The notes: a model not told the origin generated them from the letters alone. Positions 1 to 8,054 are shown, numbered from the stretch's first letter. The stretch is 19,286 nt of DNA from a bacterium (GCA_021372515.1 JAJFUG010000059.1:1-19286); one strand, 5' to 3'. Translations and numbers: made by a program.

Positions 1-787
1 CGTTGTTGTGACGGGGCATCACGCTGGCGCTGCCGTTGAACAGGTGGGTCGAAAGCCGCGCCCCGGCCCCCACCGCAGCCTGGACCGTGTCGTAGTCGGC
101 GTTGTGGTGCACCAGGGCCCCCATCACCCCTTTGCCGCTAAGGTAGCGGATGAAATCGAGCGCACCCTTGCGCTCCGGGGCCAGGGAGACATAGCCGATA
201 TGGCCCTTGGCCGCAGCCTGCCAGGCTTCGAACTCCTCCACACTCGGGTCTTCCATGAACTGGGGCAGGTGCGCGCCGCGGTAGCCCTCCTCGGCCGAGA
301 GCCAGTTGGCCTCGGTGTGGATGTAGTGCACACGACGCAGGGCGCCCTTGTCGATAGCCAGGGCGATCTTGTTCAGCACCTCTTTGATCAGTTTCGGCTC
401 CTGGCTGGTCACGGTGGGGCACCAGCGCACCAGGCCCTGGGCGATCAGGGCTTTCTCGCAGGCCTCCAGGCCCTCCAGGCTCAGCCCCGGGTCGGTCAGC
501 TCCACGCCCTGGTAGCCGTTGACCTGGATATCGACCAGGCCGCGGGTGAGCCAGAGGTCGGAGGCGTTGTCCGCGGCGCGGTCGAGGCTCACGATACGGC
601 CTTTCTGGATCTCCACCTCCCAGGCGTAGGGCCGTCCCGGCAGCTTCACTTTGAACTTTATCCCGTCCGCCTTGTCCATCTCCGCCCCGTTCCCGGCAGC
701 GGCCGCTGTCGCCCGGCCCACTCCCAGGGCCGCAGCCGCGGCTGTCCCGGCCTTGAGAAAACTCCGTCTGTCCATCCTCGTGCTCAT
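1..787 (-). CDS. Tat-exported NagA-family amidohydrolase, paralog 1 (C-terminus beyond window)
   Basis: The reading frame is open from ATG 787 to the window edge, so about 262 N-terminal residues are visible. The start is supported by GGGAGG six bases upstream; a second in-frame ATG lies at 775. The N-terminus has a Tat motif (DRRSFLKAG) followed by an alanine-rich hydrophobic stretch, so export as a folded protein is expected. The body aligns residue by residue with the neighbouring gene at 1109-2218: VDIQVNGYQG, HTEANWLSAEEG, HHNADYDTV and STHLFNGSA are all present. In NagA (N-acetylglucosamine-6-phosphate deacetylase) these positions carry the metal Glu and two His ligands. The classical HLEGP signature is replaced by HTEAN, so the substrate may not be GlcNAc-6-P. 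A periplasmic location also argues against a phosphorylated sugar substrate (inference). It lies 321 bp downstream of its paralog on the same strand. Confidence 0.85.
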   Translation of the reverse strand, partial: MSTRMDRRSFLKAGTAAAAALGVGRATAAAAGNGAEMDKADGIKFKVKLPGRPYAWEVEIQKGRIVSLDRAADNASDLWLTRGLVDIQVNGYQGVELTDPGLSLEGLEACEKALIAQGLVRWCPTVTSQEPKLIKEVLNKIALAIDKGALRRVHYIHTEANWLSAEEGYRGAHLPQFMEDPSVEEFEAWQAAAKGHIGYVSLAPERKGALDFIRYLSGKGVMGALVHHNADYDTVQAAVGAGARLSTHLFNGSASVMPRHNN

Positions 788-1108
788 GCTCTGCCTCCCG
801 GTCTTGAATAAATCAGCCAATCGACGCCCGTGGGCGCCGGATACCGTCCCGAGGAAAATCAGTCCAAGCCAAAAGGATTTGGTACAGTCCTCGCGTTTTG
901 CGTAGGGGCGGCCCCCTGTGGCCGCCCAGACCGGCAGGGGCAGGCACAGGGGCCTGCCCCTACGTTGACCGACGATACCGGGCTCAAGCCGACTCGCTAC
1001 CCATGTTGCCGGCTCAGACATGCGCGGCCCCCAAAGGCGACTGCGAGAAGACCCGGCCTGATTGTAGAGAGTATGTCCGGTTGTGTGAACAAACCTTTCG
1101 CTGTCTTG
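788..1108. other. 321-bp gap between the two NagA-like paralogs, containing a palindromic element
   Basis: I see no credible gene here. The only clear structure is the double-hairpin element at 901-964. No convincing sigma70 promoter is visible for the downstream exported paralog, so it may be read through from the upstream copy or use a promoter I cannot recognise. Confidence 0.6.
901..964. repeat. Double-hairpin palindromic element with 9-bp terminal inverted repeats
   Basis: The element begins CGTAGGGGC and ends with its reverse complement GCCCCTACG. Inside are two separate hairpins. GGGCGGCC (906-913) pairs with GGCCGCCC (920-927) over a 6-nt loop. GGGGCAGGC (937-945) pairs with GCCTGCCCC (952-960) over a 6-nt loop. 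No T-run follows on either strand, so it is not a standard terminator. It has the form of a small non-coding REP- or MITE-like dispersed repeat. The palindrome at 8062-8083 starts with the same TAGGGGC and may be a related, degenerate copy. Confidence 0.65.
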
Positions 1109-2218
1109 TCAGTCGATTATCCGCTCCAGGCGAAGGCCGCCCTGTGTCTCGCGGAACAGCACGAACGGGCCGCCCGCGCCGGGGAACACCTGGTTCCCGC
1201 CGGGCGCCCCCAGCAGCTCGGCCGGGTTGAGCGAGGCCAGACGCAAGGCTTCGTCCGCACTCACCGCGCCGAACGCCACCGCCCGGTCGACACCCTGGGC
1301 CAGGCTGCGCCAGGCGCCGCTCAGAAGCCCGGTGCCGGGCATGAACACTCCGCCGTCGCGCACCACCACCGTGCGCTCGCCCTTGGTGTACTCGCCATCC
1401 GGCTTGCCACCCAGGTATACCAGATCGCTGGTGAACAGGCTGCGCGAAAGCCCCTTGGCTTTCAGACCTGTCTTAAGCACGTGGTAGGGGATATGGTGGC
1501 CGTCCGGGATAAAGCTGGCCCAGAGACGGTCCTCGGCGAGCTGGGCGAAAATGGGGTTATTGTGGCGCGGGACCACGGCCGCGCAGCCGTTGAACAGGTG
1601 CGTCGAAAGGCGCGCCCCGGCCAGGGCCGCCGCGACCACCGTGTCGTAGTCGGCGTTGTGGTGGGCCAGGGCCACCAGCACACCCTTGCCGCTAAGCCAG
1701 CGGGTGAACTCGATCGCCCCTTTCCGCTCCGGGGCCAACGAGACATAGCCGATATGCCCGCCGGCCGCGGCTTGCCAGGCGTCGAACTCCTCCACGCTGG
1801 GATCGGACATGAAACGGGGAAGGTGCGCGCCGCGGAAACCCTCCTCCGCCGAGAGCCAGTTGGCCTCGGTGTGGATGCAGTGAACCCGGCGCAGGGCCTT
1901 TTTCTGTATAGCCGCGTTCAGCTTGCCCAGCACCTCGCGGATCAGGATCGGCTCGTTGGTGGTTACCGTGGGGCACCAGCGGGTCACGCCCTGCCGGTAC
2001 AGCTCGTTCTCCAGGTTCTCAAGGCCCTCCAGGCTCAGCTCGGGGCTCGTGATCAGCACGCCTTGATAACCGTTGACCTGGATATCCACCAGGCCGTGGG
2101 TGAGCCAGAGGCCCTCGGCGGAGCTGTCCGTGCGCTCGACCCCGGCCACGGCGCCGCTTTCCAGGCGCACGGTCTGCGGGTAGACCCGGCCCGGCAGCCG
2201 GACTGTAAGCTCTTCCAT
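1109..2218 (-). CDS. Cytosolic NagA-family amidohydrolase, paralog 2
   Basis: 369 residues, close to the usual 380 of N-acetylglucosamine-6-phosphate deacetylase. ATG 2218 is chosen because GAGG lies six bases upstream; the frame extends to 2281 but that extension has no family similarity. NagA landmarks in order: VDIQVNGYQG near 44-53 (NagA: IDVQLNG), metal Glu118 in HTEANW, His186/187 in ALAHHNADYD, His207 in STHLFNG, PDGHH around 239-242, and catalytic-type Asp265 in FTSDLVYLGG. The HLEGP signature of true NagA is replaced by HTEAN, and the phosphate-side motif after THLFN is also changed. I infer an amidohydrolase acting on an acylated amino sugar or similar, of uncertain substrate. There is no signal peptide, unlike its neighbour. 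It is divergent from the SSS symporter, suggesting a shared pathway. Confidence 0.85.
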   Translation of the reverse strand: MEELTVRLPGRVYPQTVRLESGAVAGVERTDSSAEGLWLTHGLVDIQVNGYQGVLITSPELSLEGLENLENELYRQGVTRWCPTVTTNEPILIREVLGKLNAAIQKKALRRVHCIHTEANWLSAEEGFRGAHLPRFMSDPSVEEFDAWQAAAGGHIGYVSLAPERKGAIEFTRWLSGKGVLVALAHHNADYDTVVAAALAGARLSTHLFNGCAAVVPRHNNPIFAQLAEDRLWASFIPDGHHIPYHVLKTGLKAKGLSRSLFTSDLVYLGGKPDGEYTKGERTVVVRDGGVFMPGTGLLSGAWRSLAQGVDRAVAFGAVSADEALRLASLNPAELLGAPGGNQVFPGAGGPFVLFRETQGGLRLERIID

Positions 2219-2235
2219 CTTTCGCCTCGGTATCG

Positions 2236-2255
2236 AAATGATATTATTGTCATTT
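2236..2255. promoter_or_regulatory. Possible operator: inverted repeat AAATGA-N8-TCATTT
   Basis: A 6-bp dyad with an 8-bp A/T-only-but-one spacer lies 18 bp upstream of the NagA-like start at 2218, where a promoter or repressor site is expected. On minus, TTGCAG followed after 15 bp by TAATAT overlaps it, a weak promoter match. The dyad is short and the local AT content is high, so chance is possible. Confidence 0.25.
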
Positions 2256-2339
2256 AAAACTCTGCAATCTTTCGCATTCATATCTGGAATAAACTAAACG
2301 CACCTTCCGGCGGCAGCCAGAAAAAACAGGCACAATGAA

Positions 2340-2368
2340 TTGATTTCTCCGGCCGGGTGAATTATCTT
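2340..2368 (+). promoter_or_regulatory. Candidate sigma70 promoter of the symporter gene
   Basis: TTGATT (2340-2345) and TATCTT (2363-2368) are separated by exactly 17 bp, each matching four of six consensus bases. It would give a leader of roughly 75 nt before ATG 2449. Confidence 0.4.
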
Positions 2369-2448
2369 CCCGCCATTCGTCCGGTGCCGTACTACTTCCC
2401 GCCGATACACCTGGAGCACTCCCCGCAGAGCCGGCCAAAGGAGACAGA

Positions 2449-4455
2449 ATGAACGGGTTCGAGCAGCTATCCGTGATTGATTACTACGTAATCGGCGTCT
2501 ACATGGTCATCATGCTGACAGTCGGGGCGCTGATGGCGCGTTTCAACAAGAACGCGGACGACTATTTCAAGGGCGGCAACCGTCTGCCCTCCTGGCTGGC
2601 CACGCTCAGCCTGTTCATGACCTCGTTCAGCAGCTGGACATTCACCGGCGGGGCGGGCAAGACCTACGAAAGCGGCATCTCGATTTTCTCGATGTACTGG
2701 GGGGCGGTGCTCGGCCTGGGGTTCGGCTACCTGGTCTACGCCAAGCGCTGGCGCCGCACCCGCTCGCTGACCATCCTGGAATACCTCTCCGAGCGCTACG
2801 ACAGCCGGGTGCACCAGTTCATCAGTTGGGCCAACACCCCGGTGACAATCTTCCAGTGCGCGATCTGGCTTTATGCCCTTAGCATATTCCTGAGTGCGGC
2901 CACCCATATCCCGGTGACCCAGGTGATTATCGGCAGCGGGCTGGTGATCCTGCTCTACACCATGCTGGGCGGGCTGTGGGGGGTGTGTATCACCGATTCG
3001 CTCCAGTTTTTCATCCTCTTCCCGATAGCCATACTTGTGACAGTGCTCAGCCTCCAGGCCGTGGGGGGACTGGGCGCCCTGGTCAGCCAGGCTCCGCCCA
3101 ACTACTGGATGCCGTTCAACGAGACGTCCGGGATCACCAAGCTGTTCGTCGTGTTCCAGTTCATCAACGGCTTTTTCATGTTCAACTCCGGCGGCGGTGC
3201 GCAGCGCTATTTCTCGGCCCCCACCGAGAAAGAGGCTGCCCGGATCGCCGGCTGGTCGGCCATCCTCTGCTTTGTCGGCCCCTTTATCTGGCTCACCCCG
3301 GCCCTGTGCTGCCGGGTGCTGTTCCCCAACATCGGACAGGATGCGGCCAGCGCTTTCGGCCTGGCCAAGCCGAGTGAGGCCTCCTACGTACTGATAAGCC
3401 TTCATGTCCTGCCCCACGGCATGCAGGGGGTGCTGATCTCGGGCATCCTGGCCGCCACGATGAGCTCCATCTCGGGATTTTTCAACATGTACTCCGCGGT
3501 GATCACCAAGGACATCATCGGAACCGTGTTCCTGAAGAACGCCAGCAGCAAGCTTCTGCACCGCATCGGCATCTGGGTCACTATGGTAATGGGGCTGGCG
3601 GTGATCGTGATCGCCTATTTCTACAACACGATCCCCGGCTTGGGGGTGTTCGACCTGCTTATAAAGGTGGCCTCGGTGCTGGGTATCCCGGTGGCGATCC
3701 CGATCATCCTCGGATTGGTCTACAAGCGCACCCCCGGCTGGGCGCCCTACATGGTGATCCTGGTCGGGATGGCTATCGGCGGCGTGTTCGCGATCTGGAA
3801 CTGGGAGCATTACCTGGGTTACGAGCTGTTTTACGCGGTGCTCTACCCGCTGTTGTGCTTCCTGTTCATCGTGCCGGGGATGTACTACCCGGATGAGCAC
3901 GGCGGCAGCGCGAAGCGCCGCAGCTGGGCCAAGCGGCTGTTCTACCTGCTGGGCCTCTACTTTGTCGCCTATGGCATGTTCCTGTACCACAACCTGCCGC
4001 ACGTGAGCGGCCCGGATGGACAGCCGGTGATCGATATCGCCAACCTGGTCTGGATCCAGCGTGTGGTGAAAGGCTTCTTCGAGAGCAAGTTCTGGCTCTG
4101 GGTCTACGCTATCGGCTGGGCCGTGATGGTCGAGATTGTCGGCCGTCTGCGGATCGTGCCGGATACGCGCTACACGACCCATGTGGAGGCTTTCTTCGCC
4201 AAGCTGGACCGTCCGGTGGACGTGAAAAAAGAGCTGGGGGAGGATTTCGATGAGCGGGCGGCCGACCTGTCCTCGTTCAAGATCGTGGGCCTGGTGATGG
4301 TGCTGATCGCCGTGCTGATGTGCCTTTTCTTCCTGCTCGACCTGAGCGCTCACGAAAAGCTCGTGACCGCAGCCGGGATAGTCGGCAACCTGGCCATCGG
4401 CCTGGCGCTGACCTGGCTTGGCCTGCGCCGCCGCCCGGGGAAAGCCGCGGCTTGA
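2449..4455 (+). CDS. Sodium:solute symporter (SSS/SLC5 family) permease
   Basis: 668 residues, strongly hydrophobic with many membrane spans, so an inner-membrane secondary transporter. AAGGAG lies five bases before the ATG. Family hallmarks are clear: GGNRLPSWLATLSLFMTSFS and the following Thr/Gly-rich TM1 segment, then RRTRSLTILEYLSERY after TM2, and the LAATMSSISGFFNMYSA segment of TM8 whose Ser/Ala residues form the Na2 sodium site in this family. The C-terminal part after about residue 500 adds several more spans and a charged loop (DRPVDVKKELGEDFDERAAD), making it longer than the 500-550 residues of minimal SSS proteins. Substrate cannot be read from sequence. Divergence from the NagA-like gene suggests an amino sugar or another sugar derivative (inference). 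Transcription ends at the strong terminator at 4483-4524. Confidence 0.92.
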   Translation: MNGFEQLSVIDYYVIGVYMVIMLTVGALMARFNKNADDYFKGGNRLPSWLATLSLFMTSFSSWTFTGGAGKTYESGISIFSMYWGAVLGLGFGYLVYAKRWRRTRSLTILEYLSERYDSRVHQFISWANTPVTIFQCAIWLYALSIFLSAATHIPVTQVIIGSGLVILLYTMLGGLWGVCITDSLQFFILFPIAILVTVLSLQAVGGLGALVSQAPPNYWMPFNETSGITKLFVVFQFINGFFMFNSGGGAQRYFSAPTEKEAARIAGWSAILCFVGPFIWLTPALCCRVLFPNIGQDAASAFGLAKPSEASYVLISLHVLPHGMQGVLISGILAATMSSISGFFNMYSAVITKDIIGTVFLKNASSKLLHRIGIWVTMVMGLAVIVIAYFYNTIPGLGVFDLLIKVASVLGIPVAIPIILGLVYKRTPGWAPYMVILVGMAIGGVFAIWNWEHYLGYELFYAVLYPLLCFLFIVPGMYYPDEHGGSAKRRSWAKRLFYLLGLYFVAYGMFLYHNLPHVSGPDGQPVIDIANLVWIQRVVKGFFESKFWLWVYAIGWAVMVEIVGRLRIVPDTRYTTHVEAFFAKLDRPVDVKKELGEDFDERAADLSSFKIVGLVMVLIAVLMCLFFLLDLSAHEKLVTAAGIVGNLAIGLALTWLGLRRRPGKAAA

Positions 4456-4482
4456 CAGAACATACGCAGTCGGGTATCCTAA

Positions 4483-4524
4483 GGGCCGGGAATTGTCCGC
4501 GCGGACAATCCCGGCCCTTTTTTT
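4483..4524 (+). terminator. Strong rho-independent terminator after the symporter
   Basis: GGGCCGGG-A-ATTGTCCGC (4483-4500) pairs with GCGGACAAT-CCCGGCCC (4501-4517), a 17-bp stem with one bulged A, followed by seven T (4518-4524). It sits between the symporter stop and the next ATG on the same strand, so the downstream hydrolase would receive little read-through. Confidence 0.9.
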
Positions 4525-4549
4525 GTCAACCTCATCCGGGAGAACCTGT

Positions 4550-5608
4550 ATGAAAGCTCTGAGAACTGTGTTAGGCATCCTGATCCTGACCTGGCTCAAC
4601 TTGTCCGCAGCCCAGCTTCCCGTGGCCCCGGCCACGGACAACGTGGAACGCGAGCAAGGCGACAATGGGTTCTCGCGCGGGTTCGGCGACACCAACCACG
4701 CCTGGAGTTTCGACTGGTTCGACAGCCACATGCACCTGGCCTACAGCCATTTTCCAAATGTTCTCAATCGCGGGGAAATCCAGGAGGTGATGGATGGCTG
4801 GTTCCGCCGGGTGGGAGTGTATGACTGCACCCGCGCGATCCTGCTCGACCCGTACCTGGAGACCATGGAATGGGCCAAGGACGATCCCCGGGTGTACGTG
4901 TTCTGGTGGATGACCTGGGAGCAGCAGGACAGCCTGCCCGCGATAAAGAGTCGCACTGAGGCCGGGCTGATCCAGGGCCTCAAGCTCCACACCGGCGATT
5001 TCCGCCGCAAAGCCGACCCGGACTACCATGTGATGGGCACGGCCAAGTGGCACGCGATCTACGACTATTGCGGAAAGGCCGGGCTGCCGGTGCTGATCCA
5101 CGTGAGCGAGCACTGGGGCGACCAGGACTACACCACGGGAGTCGGGTCCAAGAAATTCTGGGCCCGGGCCGGCTACACGAACCAGGAACTGCTGGACTAT
5201 TTCCTGACCGAGATGGTGGCCAAACATCCGGATGTCAAGTGGATCGTGGCGCACATGAATTTTCAGGGCCTGAAAACACTGTCCGCCCTGTTCGAGAAAT
5301 ACCCCAACCTCTATGTCGACACCTCGATCGGGATGTACCTGCGCGAGTACGACCGGCTGACCGCGGAGGAGATCGCACCCTACCGCGAGTTCTGTATCCG
5401 CTGGGCCGACCGCCTGATGTTCGGCACGGACGGTTTCGCCTACCAGCCACTGGAGAGTGAATACCCGGGCCACGTGCGCAACTGGTGGCTGCCACACTAC
5501 ATTTTCCTGGTCCAGCTCGGACTGCCTCAGGAGACCCTGGACAAGATCAGCCACGGCACCTGCGAGAAAGTGCTGGGCAAATATCTGAAACCGATGCCGG
5601 GGCAGTGA
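4550..5608 (+). CDS. Secreted amidohydrolase (Amidohydrolase_2-like TIM barrel)
   Basis: 352 residues. The frame is open upstream to 4418, but that part crosses the terminator. ATG 4550 has GGGAG seven bases upstream and opens a signal peptide (MKALRTVLGILILTWLNLSAA, cleaved near AQ). The mature protein looks like a COG2159/PF04909 metal-dependent hydrolase: FDSHMHLAY gives metal ligands His60 and His62, KLHTGD (145-150) follows, then His184 in LIHVSEHWG, His235 in WIVAHMNFQG and Asp294 in MFGTDGF. This H-x-H, H, H, D order is the standard set of the superfamily. Some members decarboxylate rather than hydrolyse, so the reaction is open. The role is probably periplasmic. It converges on the DUF2752 gene with a 9-bp gap. 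Confidence 0.8.
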   Translation: MKALRTVLGILILTWLNLSAAQLPVAPATDNVEREQGDNGFSRGFGDTNHAWSFDWFDSHMHLAYSHFPNVLNRGEIQEVMDGWFRRVGVYDCTRAILLDPYLETMEWAKDDPRVYVFWWMTWEQQDSLPAIKSRTEAGLIQGLKLHTGDFRRKADPDYHVMGTAKWHAIYDYCGKAGLPVLIHVSEHWGDQDYTTGVGSKKFWARAGYTNQELLDYFLTEMVAKHPDVKWIVAHMNFQGLKTLSALFEKYPNLYVDTSIGMYLREYDRLTAEEIAPYREFCIRWADRLMFGTDGFAYQPLESEYPGHVRNWWLPHYIFLVQLGLPQETLDKISHGTCEKVLGKYLKPMPGQ

Positions 5609-5617
5609 GGGAAAGGC

Positions 5618-6049
5618 TTAAAACAGGAGGCGGAGGCTCGTGACCAGCCACCAGAGGCCCCAGGCCCCGCCGAATGCGAGTATGGCGGCGCGGCGCAGAC
5701 GGGGGTGGGCGGCCAGCGGGTCATGGCCGCTGCGCCAGGTATAGAGAGAAAGGGCCAGGAGAGCCAGCCCGGCTGCGTAGAGCGGCGGCCCGAACGGGTT
5801 GAGATGCAGGGCCAGGCGGGGCAGCCCGTGCGAGAGCGCGGCCACGGAGTGTGACAGGCCGCAGAACGGGCAGGGGATGCCGATCACGGCTTTCCAGAGG
5901 CAGAGGTTGGGCAGGCGGTCGAGGTTGACCGGAGAGAGAGCGAAACTGAGGCCGTAGAGCGCGAGAAGGCCCAGAGCGGTCCGCCGCGCCCGGGCGCGCA
6001 GCGCACCGGGGCTTTCTGTCGGCAGGGCGGCGCTTGGAATGGACCGCAT
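5618..6049 (-). CDS. DUF2752 small membrane protein
   Basis: 143 residues with several hydrophobic segments (about 24-40, 86-104 and 121-141). ATG 6049 has CAGGAG seven bases upstream. The defining feature is PCPFCGLSHSVAAL with Cys60 and Cys63; DUF2752 proteins carry the matching CPxCGxT/S pattern just before a membrane segment. The function of the family is not established; the two Cys could bind a metal or form a disulfide. It is transcribed alone from an extended -10 promoter and convergent with the upstream hydrolase, so its neighbours say nothing about its job. Confidence 0.75.
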   Translation of the reverse strand: MRSIPSAALPTESPGALRARARRTALGLLALYGLSFALSPVNLDRLPNLCLWKAVIGIPCPFCGLSHSVAALSHGLPRLALHLNPFGPPLYAAGLALLALSLYTWRSGHDPLAAHPRLRRAAILAFGGAWGLWWLVTSLRLLF

Positions 6050-6084
6050 GCGAGTACTCCTGTCTGCATTGACCCGTGTTTTAT

Positions 6085-6093
6085 ATTATAGCA
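6085..6093 (-). promoter_or_regulatory. Extended -10 promoter of the DUF2752 gene
   Basis: On minus the sequence reads TGCTATAAT, a perfect extended -10 box (TGnTATAAT), about 36 bases before the ATG at 6049. No good -35 is present, as is usual for extended -10 promoters. A weaker plus-strand TAAAAT at 6118-6123 with TCGAAC 17 bp upstream might serve the amidase gene. Confidence 0.6.
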
Positions 6094-6209
6094 GTCGAAC
6101 GAAATGGCGCGGGGGCTTAAAATAACAGCCGGGATCGCCCAGCCCCAACACAAATCCGCTGTCGGCGGTTTCGGGGCTATTGACCCGGACTGAAAGGAGA
6201 CAGTCAGCG

Positions 6210-7061
6210 ATGCTGCAAACCAAACCGGACCGTGAGCACTGCCTGCGCCTGGCGGTAGCCCAGATACCGCTCAGCGCGAGTGTGGAGCGCAACTGTTCGG
6301 TCATGCTGCACTGGATGGAGCGCGCCCGTGCCGCCGGGGCCGACCTGGTGCAGTTCCCGGAGACAGCGCTCACTGGATATCATGGAGTGCACCTGGGGAG
6401 CATGGGCCAGATCGACCGTGAGAGCCTGGAGAACTGCAACCTCAGCCTGCGCGCGGCGGCCTCCCGCCTGAGGCTCTGGCTGGCCTACGGCAGCACACAT
6501 TTCGAGTCGTGGCCGGACAAGCCCTTCAACTGCCTCTACCTGGTTAACCCGCACGGGGCGACGGTCGCGCGCTACGACAAGGTGTTTCTAACCGACACTG
6601 ACAGCTTGGCCTACACGCCTGGCCGCGATCTGGTCCTGGCGCGGATCGGGGCTTTCCGAGTGGGGCTGTCGATCTGTTTCGACATGCGCTTTCCCGAGCT
6701 GTTCCGGCGCTACATGTTGGCCGGGGCCGACTTGGTGCTGGTTTCCAGTTTTCAGAGCGGAGGGGACCGGGCCGCGCACATGCGCACGGTTGCCCCCTCC
6801 ACGCTGGTGACCCGCGCCTCGGAGAACGGCATGTGGCTCGCCTGCTCCAACACCAGCGAGCGCCCGAGCTGGCACGAGGCGATGGTGATCGCGTACAACG
6901 GGGTGGTGAAAGCCCGCGCGCACCGTCACCGCGCCTCCCTGGCCGTGGCCGACCTGGACAGCCGCGACTGCGAGCCTTTCACCAGCTACATCCGTCGCTC
7001 GGCGCAGGGCCTGGCCCAGGCCGGAGGCGGGGCCTCGTTGGGCCTGGTCGAGGTGGGGTGA
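6210..7061 (+). CDS. Carbon-nitrogen hydrolase (nitrilase superfamily)
   Basis: 283 residues. ATG 6210 follows AAGGAG by ten bases; an in-frame ATG at 6180 lies upstream of that ribosome-binding site and is rejected. The Glu-Lys-Cys triad is complete: Glu51 in QFPETALTGY, Lys124 in RYDKVFLTD, Cys156 in LSICFDMRFPELFR. Length and spacing fit single-domain amidases of the superfamily (omega-amidase, carbamoylputrescine amidase or similar). The substrate cannot be assigned from sequence. No signal peptide is present, so it is cytosolic. It is followed by thyX on the same strand after 131 bp, which is too far to claim tight coupling. Confidence 0.88.
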   Translation: MLQTKPDREHCLRLAVAQIPLSASVERNCSVMLHWMERARAAGADLVQFPETALTGYHGVHLGSMGQIDRESLENCNLSLRAAASRLRLWLAYGSTHFESWPDKPFNCLYLVNPHGATVARYDKVFLTDTDSLAYTPGRDLVLARIGAFRVGLSICFDMRFPELFRRYMLAGADLVLVSSFQSGGDRAAHMRTVAPSTLVTRASENGMWLACSNTSERPSWHEAMVIAYNGVVKARAHRHRASLAVADLDSRDCEPFTSYIRRSAQGLAQAGGGASLGLVEVG

Positions 7062-7128
7062 AAGGGCGTGATTTTTGTTGCGCCAGAGGCGTTGAACTGT
7101 ATGTTTATCCGGTCAGGCGGAGGAGTCC

Positions 7129-7162
7129 ACGGCCCGGAGACAGAGCTCTCGGGAAGGGCCGT
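7129..7162 (+). other. Hairpin between the amidase gene and thyX
   Basis: ACGGCCC (7129-7135) pairs with GGGCCGT (7156-7162), with a second inner pairing GAGA/TCTC in the loop. Only three T follow. It could be a weak terminator of the amidase gene or part of the thyX leader. Confidence 0.3.
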
Positions 7163-7192
7163 TTAATCGCATAAAAGGGGAGGCGGCACCGG

Positions 7193-8023
7193 ATGGCGCA
7201 CATGCAGACTGAGGCGGCGGAGGCGTTGCTGGATAAGCCCATCCAGGTGCTGGACAAGGGTTTTGTCCGCCTGGTGGACTACCTGGGCTCGGATGCCCGG
7301 ATCGTGCAGTCGGCGCGGGTCTCGTACGGCGCGGGCACCCGCACCGTGCGCGAGGACAAGGGCCTCATCGATTACCTGCTGCGGAACCGTCACACCTCGC
7401 CGTTCGAGCAGGTGATAATCACGGTGCATGCCAAGATGCCCATTTTCGTGGCCCGCCAGTGGGTCCGTCACCGCACCGCCCGCCTGAACGAGATTTCGGG
7501 CCGCTACAGCGAGATGAAAGACGAGTTCTACGTGCCCGAGCCCGAGCGCGTGCTGCCCCAGGACACTGTCGACAAGCAGGCCAGCCAGGAGGGCGGCTCC
7601 CTTCCGCCCGAGGTGCGCCGCCGCGCGGTGGAATCGATCCTGCGCGAGCAGGAGGCGGTTTTCTCCGGGTACCGGAGGATGCTGGACGACGGGGTCAGCC
7701 GGGAGCTGGCCCGGATCAACCTGCCGCTGTCGCTCTACACGGAGTGGTACTGGCAGATCGACCTGAACAACCTGTTCCATTTCCTGGCCCTGCGCCTGGA
7801 CAAGCACGCCCAGTGGGAGATCCGTCAGTACGCCGAGGCCCTGGCCACGATCACCCGGGCCGTGGTCCCGCTGGCCTGGGAATCGTTCGAGGAGCACGTG
7901 CTGGGCGGGGCCAATCTCTCCCGGAGTGAGGTGGAGGCGGTGCGGGCGATGCTGGCCGGGGGGGAGTGCCCGCTGGCCGGCCGGCGCCGGGACGAGTTCA
8001 AGGTCAAGCTCGGCCTGGAGTGA
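7193..8023 (+). CDS. thyX: Flavin-dependent thymidylate synthase ThyX
   Basis: 276 residues. ThyX methylates dUMP to dTMP using methylenetetrahydrofolate and FAD with NADPH. The signature RHRx7S is intact: RHRTARLNEIS at residues 92-102, continuing GRYSEM. RHTSPFEQ (66-73), ARQWVRHR, and LNNLFHFLALRLDKHAQWEIR near residue 190 are typical of the family. AGGGGAGG ends nine bases before ATG 7193; a second ATG at 7202 is possible. The residue two after RHRT is followed by Arg where many ThyX have Ser (RHRxxS); that Ser is not required in all members. No thyA is visible here. It is convergent with the Gfo/Idh/MocA gene. Confidence 0.96.
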   Translation: MAHMQTEAAEALLDKPIQVLDKGFVRLVDYLGSDARIVQSARVSYGAGTRTVREDKGLIDYLLRNRHTSPFEQVIITVHAKMPIFVARQWVRHRTARLNEISGRYSEMKDEFYVPEPERVLPQDTVDKQASQEGGSLPPEVRRRAVESILREQEAVFSGYRRMLDDGVSRELARINLPLSLYTEWYWQIDLNNLFHFLALRLDKHAQWEIRQYAEALATITRAVVPLAWESFEEHVLGGANLSRSEVEAVRAMLAGGECPLAGRRRDEFKVKLGLE

Positions 8024-8054
8024 GGGACAGCTTTCAGTTTGGTGGATGATAGAA

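Noticed and set aside
901-964. Double hairpin as a transcription terminator
   Set aside because: There is no T-run after either hairpin on either strand; a palindromic repeat explains it better.
830-2257. 475-codon plus-strand frame across the NagA-like gene and the gap next to it
   Set aside because: It covers the hairpin repeat and runs antisense to a gene with intact NagA landmarks.
2250-2438. 62-codon minus-strand frame in the divergent region before the symporter
   Set aside because: No ribosome-binding site or family similarity, and it overlaps the promoter-like elements.
4418-4549. Upstream extension of the secreted amidohydrolase
   Set aside because: It overlaps the symporter end and the terminator; ATG 4550 starts a clear signal peptide with a ribosome-binding site.
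2467-4731. Very long open frame (754 codons) antisense to the symporter
   Set aside because: It mirrors a well-supported membrane transporter, has a His/Asp/Gln-rich composition typical of the reverse complement of GC-rich coding DNA, and matches no family.
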